From Bacteroides intestinalis (GTDB taxonomy: Bacteria > Bacteroidota > Bacteroidia > Bacteroidales > Bacteroidaceae): a stretch of DNA of 64,000 nucleotides. Made by a program: the position numbers and the translations under genes. The notes beneath the pieces are model-generated. The model did no database searches. It saw nothing but the letters and a program-made list of their open reading frames with translations, and was not told the DNA's origin. Position 1 is the first letter of the stretch. Each line of letters opens with the position of its first letter. The stretch spans positions 166,042-230,041 of the forward strand of contig NZ_QRZF01000002.1 in assembly GCF_003464595.1 (NCBI RefSeq). The letters are read 5' to 3'. Shown one piece after another: positions 55,505 through 64,000 of the stretch.

Positions 55505-56212
55505 ATGGGAGAAATCAAACAAGGAATCCTCGGAGGATTCAGTGGAAAAGTGGGTACCGTGATAGGTAGCACCTGGAAAGACGTGAGTTATATGCGTGCA
55601 ATGGCCATCAGTGTCAGCAATCCACGTACCCCGAAACAACAAACACAACGCGGCAAGTTTGCCATGAGCTTGAATTTTCTGCGTTCCATTACCCCTTACG
55701 TTCGCGAAGGGTACAAGACTTATGCTTTGAAGTGTACGCCTTTCAATGCGGCGATGTCCTACAATTTGCGCTATGCTATCGGCGGGTCTGCACCCGATCT
55801 TACCATTAATTACGGGCATGCGTTGGTGGCTCGTGGCAGCCTGATGCCTGTCTTCAACGCCTCGGCTTCCGTGGAGGATGGCAAGCTGACTCTGAAATGG
55901 AAGGATAACAGCAAGATGGGCGATGCCCTGGCTGACGACATGGCTATGCCGTTGGTCTACAACAAGGCTCGCGGGGAGGCTGTCTATAGTCTCGATGCTG
56001 CCGCCCGTGCCGATGCTACTGCCGAACTGGATTTACCAGATAACTGGGCTGACGATGCACTGGCCGTCTATCTTGCTTTCCGCAGTGCGGACGGTACCCG
56101 TGTGACCAACAGCATCTGTCTGAAGAATGACGCTTACGAAGGTGGCGGTTCCGAAGGCGGCGGTGGCAGTCAGGGTGGTGACGGTGGTATCGAAGATGAT
56201 CCGCTGGGATAG
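55505..56212 (+). CDS. DUF6266 family protein
   Basis: Protein of 235 aa starting MGEIKQGILGGFSGKVGTVI, the conserved opening of the Bacteroidales DUF6266 family; ATGs at 55496 and 55481 are alternatives. Other family marks are NPRTPKQQTQRGKFAMSLNF and APDLTINYGHALVARGSLMP. The C-terminal half is beta-rich with two Ig-like strands sets, and the tail is Gly-rich and acidic (GGGSEGGGGSQGGDGGIEDD). No signal peptide is seen. Function unknown; it is usually found near the amidase and smalltalk genes, as here. A structural role in a phage- or secretion-like particle is only a guess. Confidence 0.7.
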   Translation: MGEIKQGILGGFSGKVGTVIGSTWKDVSYMRAMAISVSNPRTPKQQTQRGKFAMSLNFLRSITPYVREGYKTYALKCTPFNAAMSYNLRYAIGGSAPDLTINYGHALVARGSLMPVFNASASVEDGKLTLKWKDNSKMGDALADDMAMPLVYNKARGEAVYSLDAAARADATAELDLPDNWADDALAVYLAFRSADGTRVTNSICLKNDAYEGGGSEGGGGSQGGDGGIEDDPLG

Positions 56213-56269
56213 GGTCTAAAGCCGGAGGCTTTAAAAATTAAAGAATTAAGAATTAAAGGCTGCGCAGCT

Positions 56270-56305
56270 ATTAATCACTAATCATTAATCACTAATCACT
56301 AATTA
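56270..56305. repeat. Tandem TAATCACTAATC repeats
   Basis: Four degenerate copies of TAATCACTAATC end one base before the amidase ATG. A related inverted set follows secA at 41443-41510. A small AAAGCC-GGA-GGCTTT hairpin (56218-56232) ends the DUF6266 gene just before. Confidence 0.65.
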
Positions 56306-56306
56306 C

Positions 56307-56750
56307 ATGAGAACAATCAACTATATCGTGGTGCATTGCAGCGCCACCCGCGAGGACCGTCCTTTTACGGTAGAGGCTCTCCGTGCCGTGCATCTCAGCC
56401 GTGGTTTCAGTGACATCGGTTACCATTACTACATCCGTCGTGATGGTACGGTGGTGAAGACTCGGACGCTGGCTCTTGTAGGGGCGCATGTGAAGGGATA
56501 CAATAAGTATAGTATTGGCATTTGCTATGAAGGCGGGCTGGATGCCCAGGGTTGCCCGAAGGACACCCGTACGCCGGAACAGCGTGCTGCCTTGCGATTG
56601 CTGGTACATCAACTGTTGCGTCGTTTCCATGGCGAAGTGCGCGTCTGCGGTCATCGCGATCTCAGTCCGGACAGGAATGGAGACGGGGTGGTGGAGCCGG
56701 AGGAGTGGGTGAAGGTATGCCCGTGCTTCGAAGTGGCTACGGAATTGTGA
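56307..56750 (+). CDS. N-acetylmuramoyl-L-alanine amidase (T7 lysozyme type)
   Basis: Peptidoglycan amidase of 147 aa, Amidase_2 family. Zinc ligands are His10 (YIVVHCSATRED), His116 (VCGHRDLSPDRNGDG) and a Cys in the KVCPCFEV end, as in phage T7 lysozyme. SDIGYHYYIRRDGTVVKTRT is the family core. A calcium-loop-like DRNGDGVVEPEE (122-133) precedes the last ligand. There is no signal peptide, so export would need a holin-like partner or cell lysis. The 32-aa membrane peptide encoded 69 bases downstream could serve. Cognate phage endolysins are the closest functional parallel. Confidence 0.9.
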   Translation: MRTINYIVVHCSATREDRPFTVEALRAVHLSRGFSDIGYHYYIRRDGTVVKTRTLALVGAHVKGYNKYSIGICYEGGLDAQGCPKDTRTPEQRAALRLLVHQLLRRFHGEVRVCGHRDLSPDRNGDGVVEPEEWVKVCPCFEVATEL

Positions 56751-56819
56751 TAAACTTAAAAGCCTGCCGGATCTGTAAACCGGAGGCTTGTAAACTAACA
56801 AACTCAAAAACTCAAAAGT

Positions 56820-56918
56820 ATGAAGATCAATAAATCAGTTTGGGATATGATCCTGAAAGTCGTCATCGCTGTAGCTTCGGCAATAGCCGGGGTGGTAGGG
56901 GCGAATGCAATGAATTAG
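56820..56918 (+). CDS. Smalltalk protein (32-aa membrane peptide)
   Basis: A tiny gene. It encodes 32 residues opening MKINKSVWDMILKVVIAVAS and ending AGVVGANAMN: a short polar start, then one hydrophobic helix with small residues. This is the 'smalltalk' family, which typically follows the amidase in Bacteroides. A short stem (56760-56789) separates the two genes. A holin- or pinholin-like role in releasing the amidase is suggested by size, topology and position, not proven. Confidence 0.8.
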   Translation: MKINKSVWDMILKVVIAVASAIAGVVGANAMN

Positions 56919-56923
56919 TAAAC

Positions 56924-56975
56924 ACTATCTCAATTCTCCTCCTCCGAGGAGGGGAGTTGAGATAGTACTTTTTTT
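56924..56975 (+). terminator. Terminator after smalltalk
   Basis: ACTATCTCAA and TTGAGATAGT arms with a paired CTCCTCC/GGAGGGG-type inner part, followed by a T7 tract. It separates the amidase unit from the Rhs genes. Confidence 0.9.
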
Positions 56976-57011
56976 ATTATTCAATTAATCCATTCACAAC
57001 AGATAATCATT

Positions 57012-60000
57012 ATGAGAAATATTATATTTATTCTATTATTAGCACTGGGCACCCTCGCCCATGCAGAAGGAGGGCAGGAACTGCAACAGTTCTATACGCC
57101 CAACACATATGCCTTTGCCCGCTACGGCGACCTGCCCGTGGACTACAGCACCGGTCTTCCGCAAATCAACCTTCCGCTGACTTCCATCAGCGACCGCGAC
57201 ATCAAGGTGGACGTTTCACTAAGCTACTATGCATCAGGTATCAAAGTAGACCAGGAAGCCTCGTGGGTAGGGCTGGGATGGAGCCTGAATGCAGGCGGCA
57301 TGATTACTTGCCAGCTTCGGGGAGCACCCGACGAGATGGATGCCAAGACAGGAAAAATGCGCCGTGTGAATCTGCGCTTTAAAAATGATCATGTGGAAAC
57401 CATAGACCAATACATCAAAGCCGAAAGGAGCAACTGGGTGGGTGCGACCGACTTGAGACCTAACAGTTTCGACCCTGCACCGGATATCTTCTTTTTCAAT
57501 TTCTGCGGAAGAACCGGAAAGTTTTACCTGGATGAAAACGGAAAAGGGCGCATGATCAATCAGGATGACTGTATCATAGAGTTCCAGCCGGACGGCACTT
57601 TCAAGATTACGGATGAAAAAGGGGTGGTATATCTTTTTAAGGATAAAGAATATGCTTATTACGGTGCGATAAGGGATAATTGTACTTCCGGATGGTATCT
57701 CTCCTCGATCACCAGCCCTGCCGGAGGCAGCATCACTTTCACTTATGTAAGTGGCGGCACATTAGGAATGAGTGTCATCCACCGCATTGATGATTCCTGC
57801 TATATGACCCTCAACAAAGATCTTAATACGCATGAGATTCCCCCCAGCTACCTGAGGCCTGCCATTGTAGATAATTCCAATGAAGGGATAACCGGACTTG
57901 TGGTCAGCCGCATCACTGCTTCTTCGGGAGCACACATTGACTTTACGTGCAGCAGCGAGAACCGTAAGGATGCCCACAGCATACGGGGGAGCATGCTCGA
58001 GAGTGTTACTTCCTATAATTCGGCAAACGACATTTATAAGAAGTACAAGCTGTTCTATGGCTACTTTGAACCGGATGAAAGGCATAAAATAGCCGCTTCA
58101 TACTACCAATATCTGAACTATCGCCTGCGTTTGGAGAAAGTACAGGAACTTCCGTCTACAGGCACATCGGTACTTCCTCCCTATCGTTTTTCATATTATG
58201 GAGACGGTGGTTCCAAGACGGATAATATGTATGCATTGCCTTACCGGATGTCGCCTTGCCAGGACCACTGGGGATACTATAATTATACGGATAACAAGAC
58301 CATTTTTGCGAATAACGCGGCAAATGAACCTTTCTACATTGACCCGTGGTTCAGAGAATTGTCCAACAGTTATGAACTGGCAGGCATAAAGGGTTATAAA
58401 ATATCAAATGGCGCTAATCGTGAAATGGATACCGAGGCTGTCAAGGCTTGTACCTTGAAGAGGATCATGTATCCCACAGGCGGTTATACGGACTTTGACT
58501 TTGAAACGCACGATACCAACTATACATTAGGGAAAATCGGCATAGGAGGTTTGCGCGTCAAGAAGATAACGGACAATGATGAGAATGGCAATCAGAAAAT
58601 CCGTAATTACGAGTATCCTTATTATTCATGGGGAGACAGCAAGTATCATTTAGCGGAGAATTTATATCATGTCTGGTATCATCAGATGCTTGATTCGAGC
58701 ACTAATCTGGGGCGATGCAGGGACTATCTGGCTGGTTATGGAGTTCCTACCGACCTCATTGATTCACCTGATATCCTGCAAATCACGTCTTTCCCTGCCC
58801 TGACGCTGGGTGTGGAAGGTGACTTCATGTACCCCAATGTGACGGAATACATAAGCGGGCAGGGACGCACGGAGTATACCTATACTTATGAAACGAACCA
58901 TGAACCTTATATCCGGCCGGGGGATGGCATCTCGGCTCCCGACTGGTTCCGCTCTTCTTACATTTACATAAATTCGGGCGGGGTAATCCCTTCCACGATT
59001 TTGGGGGGCACGGCTACTTCTTACACTTTCCCTTTCATGACGGACGTCGATCTGGGCTGGATGCGCGGGCAGTTAACAAAACGTGAAGTCTATACTGAGA
59101 GCAATCAGCTGACTGAGGCAGACTATATGACTTATGGGGAGTGCCTGTTGGGCGTGGAACCCGGAGCTAAGGCGGTACAATTTAATGATTATGAGTTCCT
59201 CTTTGCCCGGGACTACCTGACCACCGGACGCTCACGGTTGACGAAGGAGACTCATGAGGTTTATGGCGACAAGGGAGGCGTTTTGCGCACGACGAAAGAA
59301 TATACGTATGCCTCGGATTATCATAAACTGGTGTCGGAAGTGAAGAAAACGGCAAGCGATGGCAGCGAGATTGTGACGAAGTATTATTATCCGCACGACT
59401 ACAGTTCTGCTGCCAATGCAGCCCTTCAGACAATGAAGGATAAGCACATCCTCCTTCCGGTAGATGTACGCTCGTACAAAGGCGGCCGCCTGGTATCGGG
59501 TGAGCAGACCAGGTACAATGTATACGGTCAGCCGGAGATTGCTTACCGTGCGGAAACCACGGCTAAGGATATTGATTTCAACAAGGATACCCCTTTCACA
59601 TTCACAGCCTACCTGTGGCGCACGTATGATGCCAACCGGCTGCTTGTATCCGAGAAAACACGTGAGAATGGCCTGAAGTATACTTACTTGTGGTCGTACG
59701 GCAACCAATATCCTGTAGCACGGATAGAAGGTGCCGAATACAGCGAGGTGACTGGCTGGTTGAGCAGTACTTCAGTCGGATTGCCAAACACGCTGACCCG
59801 CCCTTCGGATGTTGAGAGCCGGCTGACTTCCATTCGAAATGCCCTTGCTTCTAAAGACGTATTGGTCACCACCTATACTTATCTGCCGCAAGTGGGCATG
59901 ACGGGTATGACGGATGCCAACGGTAAAACTACCAGCTACGCATATGATAACTACCGGAGGCTGTCTCTGGTAAAGAACCATGAGAGCAAGGCTGTGATGC

Positions 60001-60026
60001 AGTATAAATATAATCTTTACGACTAA
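57012..60026 (+). CDS. Exported Rhs/YD-repeat protein, N-terminal partner
   Basis: Protein of 1004 aa with a signal peptide (MRNIIFILLLALGTLAHAEG). The N-terminal part is beta-rich, as in Bacteroidetes Rhs shells (YGDLPVDYSTGLPQINLPLT, YASGIKVDQEASWVGLGWSL). Scattered YD-like repeats come in the C-terminal third (KEYTYASDYHKLVSEVKKTA, TYLPQVGMTGMTDANGKTTS, YAYDNYRRLSLVKNHESKAV). It ends inside a YD repeat without a core or toxin tip, and the next gene, 21 bases on, continues with DUF6443-type sequence and the Rhs core. The two probably assemble one shell, like the split TcB/TcC cage. Confidence 0.85.
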   Translation: MRNIIFILLLALGTLAHAEGGQELQQFYTPNTYAFARYGDLPVDYSTGLPQINLPLTSISDRDIKVDVSLSYYASGIKVDQEASWVGLGWSLNAGGMITCQLRGAPDEMDAKTGKMRRVNLRFKNDHVETIDQYIKAERSNWVGATDLRPNSFDPAPDIFFFNFCGRTGKFYLDENGKGRMINQDDCIIEFQPDGTFKITDEKGVVYLFKDKEYAYYGAIRDNCTSGWYLSSITSPAGGSITFTYVSGGTLGMSVIHRIDDSCYMTLNKDLNTHEIPPSYLRPAIVDNSNEGITGLVVSRITASSGAHIDFTCSSENRKDAHSIRGSMLESVTSYNSANDIYKKYKLFYGYFEPDERHKIAASYYQYLNYRLRLEKVQELPSTGTSVLPPYRFSYYGDGGSKTDNMYALPYRMSPCQDHWGYYNYTDNKTIFANNAANEPFYIDPWFRELSNSYELAGIKGYKISNGANREMDTEAVKACTLKRIMYPTGGYTDFDFETHDTNYTLGKIGIGGLRVKKITDNDENGNQKIRNYEYPYYSWGDSKYHLAENLYHVWYHQMLDSSTNLGRCRDYLAGYGVPTDLIDSPDILQITSFPALTLGVEGDFMYPNVTEYISGQGRTEYTYTYETNHEPYIRPGDGISAPDWFRSSYIYINSGGVIPSTILGGTATSYTFPFMTDVDLGWMRGQLTKREVYTESNQLTEADYMTYGECLLGVEPGAKAVQFNDYEFLFARDYLTTGRSRLTKETHEVYGDKGGVLRTTKEYTYASDYHKLVSEVKKTASDGSEIVTKYYYPHDYSSAANAALQTMKDKHILLPVDVRSYKGGRLVSGEQTRYNVYGQPEIAYRAETTAKDIDFNKDTPFTFTAYLWRTYDANRLLVSEKTRENGLKYTYLWSYGNQYPVARIEGAEYSEVTGWLSSTSVGLPNTLTRPSDVESRLTSIRNALASKDVLVTTYTYLPQVGMTGMTDANGKTTSYAYDNYRRLSLVKNHESKAVMQYKYNLYD

Positions 60027-60047
60027 CCCTAAAAAGAAACAATACGT

Positions 60048-63000
60048 ATGAAACGATTTAGTATATTCCTATTATTCCTGATAGTCGGTTGTGCCCTGAA
60101 TGCACAGGATGACTACCGGAACTACGTGCTCAGTCGCACGATGCTGAATGGGACAGGAACGTCCTATCTGGACAATATCACTTATTACGATGGGCTGGGA
60201 CGTCCTTTCCAGACGGTACAGAAAGCGGTATCCGGCGATAAATCTTTGAACAAGAACCTTGTTACCCTGCAGGAATATGATGCTGCCGGACGCGAATGGA
60301 ACAGTTGGCTGCCTACCTTTGCCGGTTCTTCCGATTATCTTGCTCCTGCCAGTATCAAGAGCAGTGCGCCTGGAAATTACGACAATGACAGCCGGCCTTA
60401 CAGCCAGCCGGTTTATGAAGCTTCGCCGCTGAACCGCCTTACGGCACAATATGGTCCGGGAGTTGCCTGGTACAATGCCGGGCGCTCGGTAAAGACGGAG
60501 TATCTGCTGAATACGAATGCTTCTCCATTGAAGTGTATCAAGTATGGTGTAAACTCTACGGGAGGGCTGACCGGTGATCCTACTACTTTCTATACTTCAG
60601 GTGAACTTTCTGTAGTGAAGACTACAGATGAAGACCTGAACGTAAGCTATTCTTTCACCGACAAACAGGGACACACAGTGCTTACCCGCCAGATGAACAA
60701 CAGCGAGGAACATGACACCTATTATATATACAATGATAAAGGTAATCTTTGCTTTGTGCTTCAGCCCAAATATCAGGAGTCGGTGGATCTTGGCAAGTAT
60801 GCTTTCCAGTACGAATATGACGCTTGCGGACGTTGTACGAAGAAGAAATTACCCGGAGCTGATTTTGTGGAATACACATACAACGCTGCGGACCAGCTGG
60901 TCTTCTCCCAGGATGGCAACCAGCGGGTGCAGGCTACCAAGAAATGGACTTATTATCTGTATGATAAGTTCGGTCGCCTCACCGAACAAGGGGAATGCAC
61001 GAACAAGAGTGCTACTTCGAGTCCGGTGGTGTATATTCATAATTATTATGATGGATATGGGTTTATAAACGGAACAGGCTTTACTGATTCCAACTATAAA
61101 CTTACAGAAGCTCAGAAAGCTTATGGCAAGGGCTATCAGACCGGTAGTGTCATCAGTATATTCGGTGACAGCAAGAAGATATATTTGATGTATCAATATG
61201 ACATTCAGGGACGTGTAGTGAAGACTGTACAAAACAACTTGCTGGATGGGCTGGATGTGACTGAAACAACTTATACCTTCAGTAGCAATCCACAGACAGT
61301 GGTTCATAAAAACACATATAAGGAGAATGGGACACAAAAGTCTATTACCGAAACTTACACTTATACTTATGATTATGCTGACCGAATCAGTAAAGTGGAA
61401 CATAAGTTGAACGATACCAAAGTTGTGCTTAGTGAGAATACTTATAATAAATTGGGCCAGTTGGTAAATAAATCCTTGCATGGTGCTTCGGCTGACATAA
61501 TGGGATACGCATATAACATTCGGAGCTGGCTGACCCGCATTGAAAGTCCTAACCTTATTTTAAAGTTGAATTATGGTTATTCTGCCGGTGGAGGAAATAT
61601 TGCTTCAATGTTTTGGAAAAGCGGTGAGGAAGGCCGACAGAAATACACATTTACCTATGACGGACTGGGACGCATGTTAAATGCCGACCATTTGATTCTG
61701 GGCCAGCAAGATGACGACGATGACGACTGGGGAGTGACAACCAAGCTTATGAGTACTCGAACCGGAAGGCAAATAGAAGAGACGCCTCTTGCCAGAGAAA
61801 ACGCTTTCACGGAAAGAGTGAAGAAATATGATAAGAATGGAAATATCCTGGAACTGGTACGTTACGGACAGACCGGAGCTAACTCTTACGGCGTGATTGA
61901 TAACCTTACAATGACGTTGACCGGTAATCAACTGAACCGTGTGGATGATGCCTCTACAGCTTCTGCTTATGGTGGTGGATTCGAATTTAAAGATGCTGTG
62001 AAACAGGATAATGAATATGCTTATGATGCCAATGGTAATTTAACACAAGATTTAAACAAAGGTATAGAGGATATTCAATACAATTGCTTAAATTTGCCAA
62101 GACTGGTAAAGTTTAAGGATCAGAGTACTATTACCTATACTTATGCGGCAGACGGTACAAAGCTCTGCGTGGAACATAAGATAGGAAATAGCACTACCCG
62201 GACAACTTACTGCAGTAATGTGATCTATGAAGGTGGTACAGCCAAGTGTTTATTAACGGAAGAAGGTTATGTCTCTTTAGACGACCGGGAATATCACTAT
62301 TACCTGAAGGACCATCAGGGAAACAACCGGGTACTGGTTAACAAGAATGGTGGTGTAGAAGAAATCAACCATTATTATCCATTCGGAGGTGTCTTTGCAA
62401 GTGAAGAGAATGTGCAGCCTTATAAGTATAATGGTAAGGAACTGGATGCAAAGAAGGGGCTGAACTGGTATGATTATGGGGAAAGAATGTATGATGCAGT
62501 ACTGGGACGTTGGAATAATATAGATCCTATGGCGGAAAAGTATTACTCTATAAGTCCATATGCGTACTGTTCTTCAAATCCTGTAAATGCTATTGATTAT
62601 CAAGGCAAGCTTGTCATATTTATCAATGGACTTCATAATGGCTTTGAAGGGGCTGATCCTGATTACTGGAAAATGAAAAATCACTCTCCCAATTTCGATC
62701 AGGCTGTAATGGATCATTTTAAAGATTGGAATAGTCGGTATTATGATGGCTCTTTGGGAGGGATATTTGGTTTATCTTATAACATGCAAATTTCTACTCG
62801 TTTTGATTTTGGATATATTACTGGCTTGCGTGATGTGAAAGATATTATTTCAAAGTTAGCAAGAGATAGTAAAGGGAATATAATCGAAACAATTAAAATT
62901 ATTTCTCATAGTATGGGAGGTGCTTACGCTAAAGGTTTCTTGAAAGCGGTTATGGAATATATACAAAAGCATCCGGAAGAATGTAATGGAATAAACCTTG

Positions 63001-63242
63001 CAGAATACGATTTTGCTCCTTATCAACCAGGGTCTCAAACTGCTATAGAAGGGGTGGATACGTATCAGTATTCACATAAGAAAGATAATATAGCGGGAAA
63101 TACTCCCATTCGGGATGCAAAGCAAATGGACACGTATAGTGATGAAAAGAGAAGGCATTCTATAGAAGACTTTTTTGATTATATAAAGGCTTTGCCGGAA
63201 GGCAGTTATAAAATAGAAGATGGCAAGATTGTAAAATTGTAG
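60048..63242 (+). CDS. Rhs core protein with a lipase-like C-terminal tip
   Basis: Protein of 1064 aa. The N-terminal signal (FLLFLIVGCALNAQDD) could be lipoprotein or normal type. A DUF6443-like start (LDNITYYDGLGRPFQTVQKA) and many YD repeats (FTYDGLGRMLNADHLIL) lead to the Rhs core at about 745-850 (YNGKELDAKKGLNWYDYGER, DPMAEKYYSISPYAYCSSNP). After YQGK at about 851 the sequence turns AT-rich and encodes a ~212-aa tip. The tip has ISHSMGGAYAKGF (Ser955 nucleophile candidate) and RRHSIEDF (possible catalytic His), an alpha/beta-hydrolase pattern. It is probably a polymorphic toxin with a lipase or esterase tip. Confidence 0.85.
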   Translation: MKRFSIFLLFLIVGCALNAQDDYRNYVLSRTMLNGTGTSYLDNITYYDGLGRPFQTVQKAVSGDKSLNKNLVTLQEYDAAGREWNSWLPTFAGSSDYLAPASIKSSAPGNYDNDSRPYSQPVYEASPLNRLTAQYGPGVAWYNAGRSVKTEYLLNTNASPLKCIKYGVNSTGGLTGDPTTFYTSGELSVVKTTDEDLNVSYSFTDKQGHTVLTRQMNNSEEHDTYYIYNDKGNLCFVLQPKYQESVDLGKYAFQYEYDACGRCTKKKLPGADFVEYTYNAADQLVFSQDGNQRVQATKKWTYYLYDKFGRLTEQGECTNKSATSSPVVYIHNYYDGYGFINGTGFTDSNYKLTEAQKAYGKGYQTGSVISIFGDSKKIYLMYQYDIQGRVVKTVQNNLLDGLDVTETTYTFSSNPQTVVHKNTYKENGTQKSITETYTYTYDYADRISKVEHKLNDTKVVLSENTYNKLGQLVNKSLHGASADIMGYAYNIRSWLTRIESPNLILKLNYGYSAGGGNIASMFWKSGEEGRQKYTFTYDGLGRMLNADHLILGQQDDDDDDWGVTTKLMSTRTGRQIEETPLARENAFTERVKKYDKNGNILELVRYGQTGANSYGVIDNLTMTLTGNQLNRVDDASTASAYGGGFEFKDAVKQDNEYAYDANGNLTQDLNKGIEDIQYNCLNLPRLVKFKDQSTITYTYAADGTKLCVEHKIGNSTTRTTYCSNVIYEGGTAKCLLTEEGYVSLDDREYHYYLKDHQGNNRVLVNKNGGVEEINHYYPFGGVFASEENVQPYKYNGKELDAKKGLNWYDYGERMYDAVLGRWNNIDPMAEKYYSISPYAYCSSNPVNAIDYQGKLVIFINGLHNGFEGADPDYWKMKNHSPNFDQAVMDHFKDWNSRYYDGSLGGIFGLSYNMQISTRFDFGYITGLRDVKDIISKLARDSKGNIIETIKIISHSMGGAYAKGFLKAVMEYIQKHPEECNGINLAEYDFAPYQPGSQTAIEGVDTYQYSHKKDNIAGNTPIRDAKQMDTYSDEKRRHSIEDFFDYIKALPEGSYKIEDGKIVKL

Positions 63243-63371
63243 CTGATTTTCATTAAGTTAGTACTTGTGAAATAAGTGTAATGGATAAATAGCTCTCTTT
63301 GGGGATTGTGGATATACTTTCTTGTATATTGATTCTCAAGGGAGCTTTCAAATCTTATAAGTATTTAGAAT

Positions 63372-63851
63372 ATGAAAAATGGGTCCTATTTTTTTAGATT
63401 ATTATTAGTTATATGTATCACACTAATACATATACACTTGAGTTTGTATACAGTAAACAATGGTGGTAACCCAGTAACTCTCGTGATGTTAATTTTGCGT
63501 TCAGATACGGATTTTATTTGGATATTTACTGGCTTTTGTGTGCAACTTATAGTAACAGCTTTGGCCGCTTATTTAATTTTGGGTTGGAAGCGGCTTTGGT
63601 GTTGGTTTATAATTCTAATTTTGGGATTGTTTACCGTGCTTTATGCACTTGATTATCTGAAATTTTATTATTCATTACTTCCTGATATAGGTCTTTGTAG
63701 TATTTATTACAAGATTTATGAATATCCACAAGCTTTTGAGGGTGGAGTATATTATATTTTCTTGCAGTTATCAGCTATATTATTATATGGTTTCTTTGAT
63801 TTCTTATTGAAAATCAAGGGCAAAAATCATGGGAAATCGGAGGAGAAGTAG
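63372..63851 (+). CDS. Four-helix membrane protein, candidate immunity
   Basis: Protein of 159 aa with four hydrophobic segments (FFRLLLVICITLIHIHLSLY, IFTGFCVQLIVTALAAYLIL, WWFIILILGLFTVLY-like, YYIFLQLSAILLYGFFDFLL) and a Lys-rich end. No family recognised. It is AT-rich like the toxin tip, lies 129 bases after it, and is followed by a displaced Rhs-core fragment. That is where immunity genes sit in Rhs loci. A membrane location would suit protection against a lipase acting from the periplasm. The role is inferred from position. Confidence 0.6.
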   Translation: MKNGSYFFRLLLVICITLIHIHLSLYTVNNGGNPVTLVMLILRSDTDFIWIFTGFCVQLIVTALAAYLILGWKRLWCWFIILILGLFTVLYALDYLKFYYSLLPDIGLCSIYYKIYEYPQAFEGGVYYIFLQLSAILLYGFFDFLLKIKGKNHGKSEEK

Positions 63852-63970
63852 TGTTTTCCTTTTTAAGTGAAGATTAAGGGCAAGGAATATAATTATGAAA
63901 ATTCGAAATGGTAAAAGAACTTTTATCCTTCAGCAAGACATTGTGGCGGATAATAGAAAGGGGCTAACTA

Positions 63971-64000
63971 ACAACTTACTGCAGTAATGTGATCTATGAA
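63971..64000 (+). pseudogene. Start of a displaced Rhs-core copy
   Basis: The last 30 bases are identical to 62203-62232 inside the Rhs core of the upstream gene (encoding TTYCSNVIYE). A TAA stop lies in the same frame at 63965-63967 and no start codon precedes it, so it is an orphan core fragment cut by the window edge. A tiny frame at 63895-63987 overlaps it in another register and is not believed to be a gene. Confidence 0.75.

Noticed and set aside
63895..63987. 30-codon frame before the orphan Rhs fragment
   Set aside because: Short, runs into the Rhs-derived sequence in the wrong register, no family resemblance.
1..64000. tRNA or rRNA genes
   Set aside because: No cloverleaf with a TTC T-arm and no conserved rRNA segment was noticed; a tRNAscan run would be needed to exclude one firmly.

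Overview
The window looks like the chromosome of a gut Bacteroides. The evidence is SusC/SusD and FecR/ECF-sigma pairs, Bacteroides promoter boxes (TTTG, 19-21 bases, TAnnTTTG), the sodium-pumping methylmalonyl-CoA decarboxylase cluster, 6-bladed beta-propeller lipoproteins, a six-repeat ribosomal protein S1 and an Rhs pair of Bacteroidetes type. No rRNA, tRNA, CRISPR array, insertion sequence or integrase was recognised.

Layout. 1-3.8 kb: a minus-strand MarR - TolC - HlyD - MFS drug-efflux operon, cut by the left edge, with a perfect palindrome over its promoter. 3.9-10.7 kb: envelope and regulatory genes (beta-propeller lipoprotein, TonB-C lipoprotein, TPR/HTH membrane regulator) and a SusA-like periplasmic GH13 enzyme with a TPR neighbour. 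10.8-15.5 kb: the propionate-branch operon (epimerase, carboxyltransferase, OadG-like subunit carrying a lamin-tail domain, biotin carrier, membrane decarboxylase). 15.6-30.9 kb: mostly core genes (TonB receptor, YecH-like, pantothenate kinase, rpsA, RNase Z, an ECF sigma operon, MazG, DUF3810, valS). 30.9-39.7 kb: a glycan-use locus of ECF sigma, FecR, STN-type SusC, SusD and a Ser-type sulfatase. 39.7-47.8 kb: acidic protein, DUF6340, secA, and a phosphatase-fold enzyme coupled to a DUF4105 protein.

From 48 kb to the end the sequence becomes accessory and mostly G+C richer. A 524-aa protein of unknown family is followed by an excisionase-like HTH gene, a VirE/BT4734-type primase-like gene and a DUF3987 primase-helicase. 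Next comes a 642-aa protein whose C-terminal third reads as a PIWI (prokaryotic Argonaute-like) domain with a degenerate catalytic tetrad. After it come DUF6266, an N-acetylmuramoyl-L-alanine amidase and a 32-aa 'smalltalk' membrane peptide. Long inverted repeats separate the modules, and a nearly identical ~100-base palindromic element occurs on both sides of the HTH-to-PIWI cassette. This cassette is the best candidate here for an undescribed system.

The last 7 kb hold a split Rhs pair. The second protein ends in a lipase-like (SHSMGG) tip, followed by a four-helix membrane protein that may be its immunity protein. The start of a displaced Rhs-core copy lies at the window edge.
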